Below, piece after piece: positions 8,047 through 17,235 of a DNA stretch of 64,000 bases (its first letter is position 1; the number at the start of each line of letters is the position of its first letter). Source of the stretch: Adlercreutzia sp. ZJ176 (GTDB taxonomy: Bacteria; Actinomycetota; Coriobacteriia; Coriobacteriales; Eggerthellaceae); the NCBI RefSeq assembly GCF_011038975.1, contig NZ_JAAKEC010000004.1:121387-185386 (forward strand), written 5' to 3'. The notes under the pieces were generated by a model that worked only from the letters and a program-made list of their open reading frames with translations, made no database searches and was not told where the DNA came from. The translations under genes were made by a program, and so were the position numbers.

Positions 8047-10559
8047 AGCACCGCCTCCTCATCGACTCCGGAATGATTCATCGTATCGATCGTGGCGCCG
8101 TCAGCGGTCGAGTCGTCAGCGACGCCGGGCTTGGGAATGCCGACTGTCAACGGCGCAGGCGTCTCGCCATCTTTGTAGATACGGCACATCATCGACTTAT
8201 AGTTCGATCCGAAGCCGGACACGCCAGCATCGAAGGGCACGAGGTTGTTGATCTGGCTTTCGAAGACGCCGAACAGGCCGTCCATCTCGTTCTCGACGTT
8301 CTCCTCGGCATGGTCCTTGCGCTCGGGAAACCACCAGCCGTGATCACACTGCATGACGCGCGGATCGTAGTTCTCGTCGAACTTCGCCTTGTACTTGCAC
8401 TTGCCGTGCTGGTTCTCGAGCCACATCCAGTCGCCTTCCCCAATGCCATGCTTGGCGGCCGTTTCCGGATGGATATAGCAGAGCGGATCGGGATGCAGGC
8501 TGCGCAGCTTCTTCACCTGACGCTGCTCAGAGTGGAAGAAGTGCGGAACGCGCGCTCCGGAAGTGACAACATAGGGCAGCTCTTTCAGCGCTTCTGGATT
8601 GGAGTACGGGCTCTCGACCGGCTCGACATAGCTCGGCAGCGGATCAAGGCCGGACCATGACGTATGATGGAACACCATGGAGTAGACCTCGGCTCGACCG
8701 GTTTCGGTCTGGAAGCCCAATCTGCCATCATCGCGCAATCCGCCCGTCTCGTACTTGCGGTACTCGAACTCGGGGTACTTCCATGTAGACTCACGCAGCT
8801 CTTCCCACGTAAAGCCGCCGTCCTCGAGAGCGTAGTCCCACATTTCCTGGACAGAGTCCCACGGATAGGCGATGTCCTGGTTCTGCGGACGAATGGCTTC
8901 GGTCAGACGTTTCCCGAGCTCGAGGAAGATCGTATTGTCAGCCTTCGTATCACCGACAGGCTCGATTGCCTTGTTGATGCAGCTGATGCGATACGGGTTC
9001 AGCCCACCGAATCCGTCACGCTCTTCGTACGTAGCAGCAGGAAGCACGACGTCAGCCAGCGCCATCATGGTCGGCGTCATGAACAGATCGGACACTACCA
9101 CGAACTCCAGGTTCTCTTTGTACCATTCAAGCTGCGTCATGGCCTGCGCTCCCATGGTCGCCAAGAAGTTGTTCGTAGCGAAGTAAGCAGCTTTCGGCTT
9201 ATAGGGCTTGCCAGTCTGCCAAGCCTCTATGGTCGCGTTTGAGCTCATGACGCGGAAACCGGCTCCGAACATCGGATAGCGTTCGATGCCAATGCGCTTG
9301 GTGTGTTCCTCAGGGGAGATCAGCTCATCATAGCCCCAGTTGCCTACCCAGTTAGGCTGGTCGATGCCCCAGCATGCACGGCCGATCACGTTGCCGCCCG
9401 GAACATCGAGATTGCCCGTTATACACCAGAGCGCCGTCACAGCGTGGGCTGCCTGCTGGCCACCGGTCTGCTGATCGAGCGCGACGCCCCACTGGATGGC
9501 CGCGGGCTTGGAGGTGGCATAGCGACGTGCAACGCGGATAACGTCTTCCTTGGAAACCCAAGACTTCTCGCACAGATCATCCAGGTCCATCTCGGCCACA
9601 CGTTCGCACACTGCCTCAAGGCCGTAGACCCACTTATCGCAGAAGTCCTTGTCGTAGAGCTTTTCATCGCAGATGACCTTCAGCATGGCCATGGCAAGAG
9701 CGCCATCGCCGCCCGGGCGAACGCGCAGCCAATCCTCGCCGGCCTTCGCAGCAATCCAAGTGAGCTTCGGGTCGATAACCGCCACCTTCATACCGCGCTT
9801 CATCAGATCCGTGATCCAATGACCGTAGAAACCATCGGCGTTCGAATAGAAAGGTTGATGACCCCAAACGATGCAGTATTCCGGTACGGTATAACGTGGA
9901 TCATCGTAACGCTTGGGCAGGAACTGCGAGCAATCCATAACGCACGCGTCGCCCAGCATGCAAGCCATCGAGGAGATGCGTGGCAAGTAGCAAGAGTTGC
10001 CCGAGAAATACGGAACACCTTCGTTGGGAGAGCCTATGCAGGCATTCAGGCGCGTGATCTGATGGATGTCGCGACCTGTGCCCTGGCACATCATGATGTA
10101 TTCCGACCCGTATTCGTCAGCAATGCGCTTGAAGTTCTCGACGATGATATCGTAAGCCTCGTCCCAGCTGATACGTTTGAACTTGTCCTTGCCGCGATCA
10201 TCCCGAGAGCGTTTCATCGGATATTGCAGACGCTCTTCGTGATATACGTAATCGGGAATGCAAAGACACCGGCTGCACAAGCGTCCCTGATTGTAGGGAT
10301 CCTCCGGGTCTCCTTCGACCTTTATCAGCTTGCCGTCTTTCACATAGCTGAGGATGCCGCACACGTTGTGGCACCCAGGCGCGCTTCGCGCGGTGCCGCG
10401 TATGACGGTCATCCCATCCTCCTCCCACATCCATGGGACATCTGGAGCTTCAGCGCATGGCAGCGGCGCCTTGACCTCAGTCCTCTTCTGCAGACGCGAG
10501 CCACGACGATACTTATGCCCATTCGTTTCGCTCCAGTGGTATTCCACCTGCTCGGCCAT
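8043..10559 (-). CDS. soluble molybdopterin oxidoreductase, catechol dehydroxylase-like
   Basis: 838-residue member of the DMSO reductase superfamily (bis-MGD enzymes). The N terminus (MAEQVEYHWSETNGHKYRR) is not a Tat signal, so the enzyme is cytoplasmic. The iron-sulphur region has Cys63-x3-Cys67 and CSRC (Cys95, Cys98); the usual first Cys of CxxCxxxC is missing. A possible Mo ligand is Cys190 in FSGNSCY. The MGD-binding C-terminal domain is complete (to about residue 800). Start chosen at the ATG with GAGAGGAGA upstream. With its small 4Fe-4S partner, MFS carriers and divergent membrane LuxR, it most resembles reductive aromatic or catechol dehydroxylases of gut Eggerthellaceae; pyrogallol transhydroxylase-like chemistry is the main alternative. 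The substrate is unknown. Confidence 0.82.
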   Translation of the reverse strand: MAEQVEYHWSETNGHKYRRGSRLQKRTEVKAPLPCAEAPDVPWMWEEDGMTVIRGTARSAPGCHNVCGILSYVKDGKLIKVEGDPEDPYNQGRLCSRCLCIPDYVYHEERLQYPMKRSRDDRGKDKFKRISWDEAYDIIVENFKRIADEYGSEYIMMCQGTGRDIHQITRLNACIGSPNEGVPYFSGNSCYLPRISSMACMLGDACVMDCSQFLPKRYDDPRYTVPEYCIVWGHQPFYSNADGFYGHWITDLMKRGMKVAVIDPKLTWIAAKAGEDWLRVRPGGDGALAMAMLKVICDEKLYDKDFCDKWVYGLEAVCERVAEMDLDDLCEKSWVSKEDVIRVARRYATSKPAAIQWGVALDQQTGGQQAAHAVTALWCITGNLDVPGGNVIGRACWGIDQPNWVGNWGYDELISPEEHTKRIGIERYPMFGAGFRVMSSNATIEAWQTGKPYKPKAAYFATNNFLATMGAQAMTQLEWYKENLEFVVVSDLFMTPTMMALADVVLPAATYEERDGFGGLNPYRISCINKAIEPVGDTKADNTIFLELGKRLTEAIRPQNQDIAYPWDSVQEMWDYALEDGGFTWEELRESTWKYPEFEYRKYETGGLRDDGRLGFQTETGRAEVYSMVFHHTSWSGLDPLPSYVEPVESPYSNPEALKELPYVVTSGARVPHFFHSEQRQVKKLRSLHPDPLCYIHPETAAKHGIGEGDWMWLENQHGKCKYKAKFDENYDPRVMQCDHGWWFPERKDHAEENVENEMDGLFGVFESQINNLVPFDAGVSGFGSNYKSMMCRIYKDGETPAPLTVGIPKPGVADDSTADGATIDTMNHSGVDEEAVL

Positions 10560-10823
10560 CTCTTCTCCTCTCTCGTGCCTCGTTGACACCTTGCGCACGA
10601 AGCTATTGCCAAGAAAGGCGCCCCTCAATCGGAAAAGCACCTCAAACGAGAATTCATGCCCGAGTATGAGAGCCGAGAAGACTCATTAAATCTGTATGAA
10701 AACGGGTGCATACGCCGGGAATGCCCTGCAGAGGCACCCGCCATTCGAAAAACGAGCGATAGGAGTAGCCTGAAGTTAAAGTAAACTAATCCTCAGGAGT
10801 CTTTAGCGTAGGGAGGTTTTGCC
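10560..10823. promoter_or_regulatory. divergent promoter region between the molybdoenzyme operon and its LuxR regulator
   Basis: 264-base intergenic region of clearly lower GC than the flanking core genome. It contains an AT-rich core (about 10772-10790) bracketed by CCTGA (10769-10773) and TCAGG (10793-10797), plausible as the LuxR-type operator and divergent promoter core. GGGAGG at 10811-10816 is the ribosome binding site of the LuxR gene. Confidence 0.5.
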
Positions 10824-12278
10824 ATGCAAGCGAAGCATCCGAAAGAGAGCGACCAAAAGCCTGTTTCCCCTGTCGAATTGCTAGGAATAGCAGGGTTCAG
10901 CCTTGCAATAGGATGGATGATCATAACGGGCTTCTGGTTGTTCTGCTCTTCGGACGGCTTGAGCGCTCTCCCTGATCGATCATTGATACATCTGACCTTG
11001 TTTGTCGGCTATCCCGCTGGCTTCGTGCTCCTTCATATACTGGGCAAGCGAACGACCTTCACGCCCTTTCTTCCGATAGTGCTCGTAGTCGAGGCTGTGA
11101 CAGCTGTTATCCTACCCGCATTATGCATCGTCGCGTCGTTCCAGATTGAAATCGCACCTCTTCTTTTCCACATAGCAAGCTTCTTTGCAGGTTGCTCAGC
11201 CGCTTGCTATACGCTTTCTTGGCTGGACATCTGCAGCCGCTTGCACACGAAAATGTACGGTCGATTCACCGGCATGTCCTTCTTTTGGGGTTGCGTGGCG
11301 TTCGTCATCGCAGTGTCAGCTGAAAGCGTACCCACGCCTTGGTTCGCTTGCATTTATGCGCTCGTGAGCATCGGCGCAATCAGGTACACCACGATAGCGG
11401 CCGAAGGAAACGACACGAGACCGCCTCTTTCTTCGCTGCGACGAGGATTTCACTTCAGCAAAGAGATCGAGTCGTCATTTTTCCTGTTCGGAATAACGTT
11501 CGGGATGACATTCGCCTACTTTTTCGTTGTCGGAAGGGATGCCGTCTTCGTGGGCCTTTGCTGCATCATCCCAGGAGCTTTGTGCATCGCGCTTTTGTCC
11601 ATGCTGCGCATCAAGGTCAGCGTTACCGTCATGATGCGCGTCTGCCTTTGCGTTTGCGTCTTTTCCTGCGTATTCATGCCATACAGTTCGGGTTTGGGTC
11701 GCCTCGTATGTTCATGCCTGATCGTCGCGGTCTCGGTGATTTTTACGGCTTTGAACTACGCGTTCCTCATAAGGAAATGCGTCATCATGCACAACGCTCC
11801 TTGCTTTAAGGAAATTGCGCTACGGCTGGCGGTACCAGCCGCAGGTTTTGCTGTAGGTTGGTTGGTCATCTGTATAGCTACCTTCTTTTTCGGGGAAGGA
11901 GCTGACGAGTTTATCCCTATAAGGCTGTTCTTCGCCGTGCTACTCGTCACAGTCTTCGCGTTCTTCTTCCCTAACCAAGAACATCACAGCATGGACAGCA
12001 CCGCTTCCTCAACTTCGGGATTGGATGAAAAAGAATCGTTTGACCTGAAAATACAAGGAATCGCATCGACCTATGGTCTATCCCGCCGCGAGGTAGAGGT
12101 CACGAGGTTCCTGGCACAAGGTCGAAACGCAGCTTATATACAAGAACGTCTCGTGATCTCCCCTCATACCGTGCGAAGTCATATGTACAACATCTACAAG
12201 AAGCTGGAAGTGCATTCGCAAAACGAGATGATATCCGTAATTGAGAGGTTCGCGATCGATGAAGACGATCGCACCTAA
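10824..12278 (+). CDS. membrane-bound LuxR-type transcriptional regulator
   Basis: 484-residue protein with about twelve hydrophobic segments over residues 20-390 and a LuxR-type helix-turn-helix at the C terminus (YGLSRREVEVTRFLAQGR, then VISPHTVRSHMYNIYKKLEV). This architecture, a transporter-like membrane sensor joined to a GerE/LuxR DNA-binding domain, is expanded in Eggerthellaceae and commonly sits next to molybdoenzyme operons, where it controls induction by the substrate. It is divergent from such an operon here and ends just before the convergent yigZ gene. The membrane part probably senses the small molecule directly; the ligand is not known. Confidence 0.9.
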   Translation: MQAKHPKESDQKPVSPVELLGIAGFSLAIGWMIITGFWLFCSSDGLSALPDRSLIHLTLFVGYPAGFVLLHILGKRTTFTPFLPIVLVVEAVTAVILPALCIVASFQIEIAPLLFHIASFFAGCSAACYTLSWLDICSRLHTKMYGRFTGMSFFWGCVAFVIAVSAESVPTPWFACIYALVSIGAIRYTTIAAEGNDTRPPLSSLRRGFHFSKEIESSFFLFGITFGMTFAYFFVVGRDAVFVGLCCIIPGALCIALLSMLRIKVSVTVMMRVCLCVCVFSCVFMPYSSGLGRLVCSCLIVAVSVIFTALNYAFLIRKCVIMHNAPCFKEIALRLAVPAAGFAVGWLVICIATFFFGEGADEFIPIRLFFAVLLVTVFAFFFPNQEHHSMDSTASSTSGLDEKESFDLKIQGIASTYGLSRREVEVTRFLAQGRNAAYIQERLVISPHTVRSHMYNIYKKLEVHSQNEMISVIERFAIDEDDRT

Positions 12279-12334
12279 GGATGGCAGATCGAGCTTGAAG
12301 CCGCGAATGCGCAGATTATGTACAATTCCGCGCG

Positions 12335-12985
12335 CTAGAAGGCGGCTTCGAAGGGGGCGCTTACCAGAAGCTCGCTTTGGCCGCGGGTGAGCTCGGTGAG
12401 GGCCGTCACCAGGGGGTCCTGGGTGCCGTCGAGCAAACGCAGGGTCACGAGCACCTCGGCGCCGAAGTCGGCTCCCATCACGCGCGCGCCGCTCGCCTCG
12501 GCGAGGCGCACCGTCTGCTCGTAGAGCGCGTAGGGCACCTCGGCCACCACCTCGACGCACTGCGAGATGACCACCACCCGCGCCGCCTCGATGGCGGCCT
12601 GCGTGGCGGCCGTGTACGCGCGCACGAGCCCGCCCGTGCCCAAAAGGATGCCGCCGAAGTAGCGCGTGACCACCACGGCCACATCGGCAAGCCCGGCGTG
12701 CTGGACGGCCTCGAGCGTGGGCATACCGGCGGTCTTGGCCGGCTCGCCGTCGTCGGAGTAGCGCACGCGCCCCGTCGCGCCCCCTTCCGCGCCCTGCCCG
12801 CGCAGCACGTAGGCGTACACGTTGTGCCGTGCCATGCGGTGCTGCGCGCGGATCTCGGCCAGGAAGGCGAGCGCCTCCTCCTCCGTCTCCACGTGGGCGA
12901 TCTGCCCGATGAAGCGGCTCTTCTTCTCCACGATCTCCGCCGTCGCGCGACCCTCTACGGTGCGAAACGACGCTCCCTCGGTCAT
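12335..12985 (-). CDS. yigZ: YigZ/IMPACT family protein
   Basis: 216 residues, standard length for the family. The N-terminal UPF0029 (IMPACT) domain has its signature KSRFIGQIAHVETEEEAL, RYSDDGEPAKTAGMPTLE and TRYFGGILLGTGGLVRAYT; the C-terminal DUF1949 domain follows from about residue 140. Family members are linked to translation control or peptide handling, but the bacterial role is not settled. Convergent with the LuxR gene, 56 bases away with no obvious terminator between them. Confidence 0.92.
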   Translation of the reverse strand: MTEGASFRTVEGRATAEIVEKKSRFIGQIAHVETEEEALAFLAEIRAQHRMARHNVYAYVLRGQGAEGGATGRVRYSDDGEPAKTAGMPTLEAVQHAGLADVAVVVTRYFGGILLGTGGLVRAYTAATQAAIEAARVVVISQCVEVVAEVPYALYEQTVRLAEASGARVMGADFGAEVLVTLRLLDGTQDPLVTALTELTRGQSELLVSAPFEAAF

Positions 12986-13017
12986 GCAGCAACCCTCCCC
13001 TCGTCAAAAAAGCCAGC

Positions 13018-13093
13018 AAAAGCGCCTGCCGTGAGTGCATCAGCGCTTTGCAGCGTCGGCCCGTTCCGCTTGTCTCGCCAGGGCAAGCGGAAC
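13018..13093 (-). terminator. two hairpins downstream of the ABC-F gene
   Basis: On the minus strand the ABC-F stop is followed by a 10-bp hairpin (arms 13063-13072 and 13084-13093, GTTCCGCTTG/CAAGCGGAAC) without a U tract, then by a 7-bp hairpin (arms 13019-13025 and 13043-13049) leading into a short T-rich run. Together they probably end the MFS/ABC-F transcript before yigZ. Confidence 0.5.
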
Positions 13094-13095
13094 CT

Positions 13096-15045
13096 TCACT
13101 CCCCCAGCGCCTCGGCGGTTTCGAGCCACTCGAACTCGAGCTCCTCGATCTGGGACTCGAAGGCGGCGATCTCCTCCTGGATGGCCGTGAGCGCCAGGTA
13201 GTCGGACGGGTCGGCCGCCGACATCTCGATGCGCTTCGCCTCGATCTTGCCGCGCAGCGTGTCGGCCTTCTTCTCGTTGGAGGCCATGAGCTTGCGCAGC
13301 CGCCGCTGTTCGCCCCCTGAGAGCCTCGCTGGGGCATTCGCGTCGCCTTCGGGCGAGCCCGCAGCGGGCTCTCCACCTCCGGGTGTGCTCACCAAGCGAG
13401 CTCCGCACGAGCCGGAAGCGCCGGCGGCGCTTCCGTGCGAGCAGGACTGTCCGAGCGACTGAGCTCGCCCGGAGGCGGAGGACCCGCGACCCCCAACGCC
13501 CGCAGCCGCACCAGCACCGGCGCCCGCGTGCGGCGCCTTGTCTTCCTCCCCCACCAGCCTCAGGTACTCGTCCACGCCGCCAGGCAGATGGCGCACCTTG
13601 CCGTCCAAGATGGCGAACTGGTCGTCGGTCACGCGCTCCATGAGGTAGCGGTCGTGCGTGACCAGAAGCAGCGTGCCCGGCCAGCCGTCGAGCAGGTCCT
13701 CCACGGCGGCCAGCATGTCGGTGTCGAGGTCGTTGCCCGGCTCGTCGAGGATGAGCACGTTGGGCTCGTCGAGCAGGATGAGCATGAGCGCGAGCCGGCG
13801 CTTCTGCCCGCCCGACAGGTCGCACACCGGCTCGTTCTGGTCGGCGGCGGAAAAGCCCAGGCGCTCGAGCAGCTGCCCGGGCGTCATCTCGCGCCCGTCG
13901 AGCATGGTGCGGCGCGTGTAGCGGCCGATCACCTGGCGCACGCGGTCGTCTCCGAACTTCGCAAGTTCGCTCAGGTGCTGCGAGAGCACCGCGAAGCGCA
14001 CCGTGGCGCCGATCTTCACGCGCCCGCGCTCAGGCGCAAGCGCCCCCTGGATCACGCGCAGAAGCGTGGTCTTGCCGATGCCGTTGCCGCCCACGATGCC
14101 GAAGCGGTCACCTGGGCCGATGATCCACGACACGTCGTCGAGCACCTTGCGGTCGCCGAACTGCACGCTCACATGCTCCAGGTCGACCACCTGCTTGCCG
14201 AGGCGCGCCATGGCCATGCGCTTGAGCTCGAGGGGGTTGCGCAGCTCGGGCACGTCGGCGATGAGCTCGCGCGCCGCCGCCACGTGGAACTTCGGCTTGG
14301 TGGCACGCGCCCGCGCGCCGCGCGAGAGCCACGCGAGCTCGCGGCGCAGCTGGTTTCGGCGCTTCTGCTCGGCGAGGTCGGCCAGGCGGTCGCGCTCGAC
14401 GCGCTGCATGATGTAGGCCGAGAAGCCGCCTTCGAACGGCTCGATCACGCGGTCGTGCACCTCCCACATGCGCAGGCACACCTCGTCGAGGAACCAGCGG
14501 TCGTGCGTGACCACCAGAAGCGCGCCGCAGCCGGGCCGCCAGCGCGCCTTCAGGTGCCGCGCGAGCCACGTGATGGCGCGCACGTCCAGGTGGTTCGTGG
14601 GCTCGTCGAGCATGAGCACGTCCCACTCGCCCACGAGCAGGCGCGCCAGGTCAACGCGGCGGCGCTGCCCGCCCGAGAGCTCGCCGATGCGCGCGTGCCA
14701 GTCGAGGTCGCCGAGCAGCCCGGCCAAGACGTCGCGCACGCGCACGTCGCCGGCCCACTCGTACTCAGGGCGGCTGCCCACGACCGCGCACTCCACCGTC
14801 GACGCGTCGTCGAGCTCGTCAGCCTGCCCCAGCACGCCCACGCTCACGCCGCGCGTGCGGATCACGCGCCCTGAGTCCACCTCCACCTCGCCCGCCAAAA
14901 GCCGCAGCAGCGTCGACTTGCCGTCGCCGTTGCGCCCCACGATGCCGATGCGGTCGCCCGCCTCCACGCCAAGCGACACGCCCTCGAACACGGTCTTGGT
15001 CGGGAACTCGACGCCGACCTTCTCACATCCCAGCAGAAACGCCAT
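13096..15045 (-). CDS. ABC-F family ATPase (Uup/EttA-like)
   Basis: 649-residue protein with two nucleotide-binding domains and no membrane segments. Domain 1: Walker A GRNGDGKST, signature LSGGQRRR, Walker B with DEPTNHLD. Domain 2: Walker A GGNGIGKTT, signature LSGGQKRR, and Walker B LILDEPGNDLD. The linker between them (ELIADVPELRNPLELKRM region) corresponds to the P-site tRNA interaction motif of ABC-F factors. A C-terminal coiled coil (KLMASNEKKADTLRGKIEAK) is separated by an unusual Gly/Ala/Ser-rich spacer of about 70 residues. It likely acts on stalled ribosomes, in Uup fashion; antibiotic protection is possible given the MFS exporter gene just upstream (3-base gap). Confidence 0.9.
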   Translation of the reverse strand: MAFLLGCEKVGVEFPTKTVFEGVSLGVEAGDRIGIVGRNGDGKSTLLRLLAGEVEVDSGRVIRTRGVSVGVLGQADELDDASTVECAVVGSRPEYEWAGDVRVRDVLAGLLGDLDWHARIGELSGGQRRRVDLARLLVGEWDVLMLDEPTNHLDVRAITWLARHLKARWRPGCGALLVVTHDRWFLDEVCLRMWEVHDRVIEPFEGGFSAYIMQRVERDRLADLAEQKRRNQLRRELAWLSRGARARATKPKFHVAAARELIADVPELRNPLELKRMAMARLGKQVVDLEHVSVQFGDRKVLDDVSWIIGPGDRFGIVGGNGIGKTTLLRVIQGALAPERGRVKIGATVRFAVLSQHLSELAKFGDDRVRQVIGRYTRRTMLDGREMTPGQLLERLGFSAADQNEPVCDLSGGQKRRLALMLILLDEPNVLILDEPGNDLDTDMLAAVEDLLDGWPGTLLLVTHDRYLMERVTDDQFAILDGKVRHLPGGVDEYLRLVGEEDKAPHAGAGAGAAAGVGGRGSSASGRAQSLGQSCSHGSAAGASGSCGARLVSTPGGGEPAAGSPEGDANAPARLSGGEQRRLRKLMASNEKKADTLRGKIEAKRIEMSAADPSDYLALTAIQEEIAAFESQIEELEFEWLETAEALGE

Positions 15046-15048
15046 GCG

Positions 15049-16413
15049 CTACCGCACCTTCCACACGGCGCACGCCAGCACGCAGGCGGAAAGCGCCGCC
15101 GAGAGCGCGAACGCCAGCTGGTATCCCAAAGCGCCCGGCGCGGCGAGTGACGATGCGGCGGCGATCACGAGCACCATGACGGCCGTGCCCAGAGACGCGC
15201 ACGCCTGGCGCACGCAGGCCACGAACGCGCTCGCGTCCATGGTGATCTCGCGCGGCAGGCCCGCCATGCCCCACGAGTTCAGAGGCCCGATGAGCGCGCT
15301 CACGCCCAGGCCGCGCACGGTCTGCATGAGCGTGAGCAGCCACAGCGGCGTGTCGGCGTTGACGAGCGCCATCGAGGCCGCGCCCGCCGTCAGCAGGACC
15401 CCCGCCACGATGACCACCGGGCGGGCGCCGAGCTTGTCGGTCAGGATGCCCGCGAGCGGGTTCACGATGATGGCGAAGATGGTGGCGGGGATGAACACGA
15501 TGCCGGCCTCGAGCGCCGTGAGGCCCATGGGCCCCTGCACGAGAAGCGGCACGATGAGCGTGATGCCCATGAACGACGCGAACAGGCAGCACTGCGCCGC
15601 GAAGCTCGCGCGGTAGCGCGCCGACTCGAAGATGCGCATGCTGATGAGCGGGCGCTCCACGAGCTTCTGGCGCCGCACGAACAGCACGAGGCACACCGCG
15701 CCGAGGATGGCCGGCGCCCACACCGCGGGGCTTGCCACCGGCATGCTCGCCGCGTTCGAGAACGCCAGCAGAAGGCCGCCGAAGCCGAGTGTCGAGAGCA
15801 AGAGCGACACGCCCTCGAGCGTGGCCCTGCTCGAGGGAGCCTCCTCGCGCGCGACGAGAAGCGCGTTGGCTGCCAGAAGGACCACGAGCAGCGCCGCGAG
15901 GATGACGAAGAAGCTGCGCCAGCCCCAGGAGTCCACGAGCGCGCCGCCGATGAGCGGGCCGATGTTCGGCGCGAACCCCATGGCGATGCCGGCGATGCCC
16001 ATGGCCGTGCCGTTCTGCCCCGACGGGAAGCGCATCATGGCGATGGACTGCACGAGCGGCAGCGTGATGCCCGTGGCCACCGCCTGCAGCACGCGCCCGA
16101 GGATCAGCACGAGGAAGCTGTCGGCCACGAAGTCGACCACCGCGCCCGCCGCGAACAGCCCGAGCGCAAGCGCCACCAGGTCCTTCGCGCACATCTTCTG
16201 CGCCAGGAAGGTGACGGCGGGGACGGTGATGCCGATTCCCAGCATGTAGACGGTGGTGAGCCACTGGCCCACGCTCGCGTCGACGCCGAAGTCGGCGCCC
16301 ACTCCGCCGAGCATGGCGTTCATGACCGTCTGGGTGAGCGACCCGAGCGCGCACCCCAAAACCACGATGGCGAACAGCGCGTACGTGTTGCCCCTCTCGC
16401 TGAGCTTGATCAC
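15049..16413 (-). CDS. DHA2-type MFS drug exporter (EmrB/QacA family)
   Basis: 454-residue multi-TM exporter of the drug:H+ antiporter-2 group, expected to have 14 TM segments but slightly short. Motif C-like segment GIAMGFAPNIGPLIGGALVD marks the antiporter families, and the N terminus has the typical ASVGQWLTTVYMLGIGITVP. I take the GTG at 16413 as start because GGGAGAG lies six bases upstream; an ATG between them is out of frame. It is followed after three bases by the ABC-F gene, so export and ribosome protection or rescue may be coexpressed. The substrate is unknown. Confidence 0.87.
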   Translation of the reverse strand: MIKLSERGNTYALFAIVVLGCALGSLTQTVMNAMLGGVGADFGVDASVGQWLTTVYMLGIGITVPAVTFLAQKMCAKDLVALALGLFAAGAVVDFVADSFLVLILGRVLQAVATGITLPLVQSIAMMRFPSGQNGTAMGIAGIAMGFAPNIGPLIGGALVDSWGWRSFFVILAALLVVLLAANALLVAREEAPSSRATLEGVSLLLSTLGFGGLLLAFSNAASMPVASPAVWAPAILGAVCLVLFVRRQKLVERPLISMRIFESARYRASFAAQCCLFASFMGITLIVPLLVQGPMGLTALEAGIVFIPATIFAIIVNPLAGILTDKLGARPVVIVAGVLLTAGAASMALVNADTPLWLLTLMQTVRGLGVSALIGPLNSWGMAGLPREITMDASAFVACVRQACASLGTAVMVLVIAAASSLAAPGALGYQLAFALSAALSACVLACAVWKVR

Positions 16414-16453
16414 GCCATCTCTCCCTTCAAACCAAACCTCCCTTTCCGCTCGC

Positions 16454-16570
16454 AGCGTCAGCGAGAGGCTTTGAGATGCCTCGAATTGCCGTGAAAGCGC
16501 GAGGAAGCGTACTTCGTACGCGACGAGCGCTTGGGGCGGCAAGGCGAGGCGCCTCAAAGCTTCGCAGCAT
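16454..16570. repeat. long imperfect palindrome downstream of pth
   Basis: A ~93-base segment (16468-16560) folds on itself: outer arms 16468-16491 and 16537-16560 match at about 20 of 24 positions, then AAGCGC/GCGCTT, then GCGTAC/GTACGC around a three-base loop. Pairing continues weakly outward to about 16454 and 16570. It lies between pth and the MFS gene, both on the minus strand, and has no U tract. It could be a strong transcript-end hairpin or an intergenic repeat-family element. Confidence 0.65.
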
Positions 16571-16606
16571 CGAGCAGTTCCGCCCGCTCCGTCAGAACGG
16601 GCGGAA

Positions 16607-17164
16607 CTAGTTGAACTCCTGCTGGGTATTCTCCAGGCCATTCTGGATCAGGCAGAGCGCGGCCTGGGCGGCGCGGCCCACGGCGTACTCGAAGTCGTCC
16701 TTTGCCTCCTTCTTCGGAAGCGAGAGCACGTAGTCGGCCACGTTCATGCGCCCCAGCGGGCGCCCGATGCCCACGCGCACGCGGAACCAGTCGCGCGTGC
16801 CCGTCTTGTCGCAGATGGAGCGCAGGCCGTTGTGTCCGGCGTGCCCGCCGCCGAACTTCACGCGGATGGTGCCCGGGTCGATGTCGAGCTCGTCGTGGAT
16901 GACCACGAGGTGGTCGGCGTCAACCCCGTAGGCGTTCATCAGCTGCCTCACCGGCCCGCCCGAGGTGTTCATGAAGCTCTGGGGCTTCGCGAGCACCACG
17001 TCGATATCGCGGTAGGCGCCCTTGCCCGAAAGCGAGCCGCACTCGGTCTTCCAGTAGCGCACGCCGATCTCCTCGGCGATGGCGTCCACCGCGTCGAACC
17101 CCGCGTTGTGGCGCGTGTGCGCGTACTCCTCGCCGGGATTCCCCAGGCCAACGATAAGATACAC
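16607..17164 (-). CDS. pth: peptidyl-tRNA hydrolase
   Basis: Releases tRNA from peptidyl-tRNA that drops off the ribosome. About 185 residues with the family landmarks: YLIVGLGNPGEEY at the N terminus, the catalytic His in TRHNAGFDAVD, KPQSFMNTSG, the HDELDIDPG loop and GGGHAGHNGLRSI. I favour the GTG at 17164 because GAAAGGA then sits six bases upstream and the protein begins MYLIVGLG as in other members; the ATG at 17170 directly abuts the same Shine-Dalgarno sequence. It is downstream of prs on the same strand, a common housekeeping neighbourhood. Confidence 0.93.
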   Translation of the reverse strand: MYLIVGLGNPGEEYAHTRHNAGFDAVDAIAEEIGVRYWKTECGSLSGKGAYRDIDVVLAKPQSFMNTSGGPVRQLMNAYGVDADHLVVIHDELDIDPGTIRVKFGGGHAGHNGLRSICDKTGTRDWFRVRVGIGRPLGRMNVADYVLSLPKKEAKDDFEYAVGRAAQAALCLIQNGLENTQQEFN

Positions 17165-17235
17165 TTGCATTCCTTTCAGCTTCGCGCCGCCCCGCGCGTC
17201 CCTCTGCCCGACGCACTCACCGGCCGGGCGCCCCT

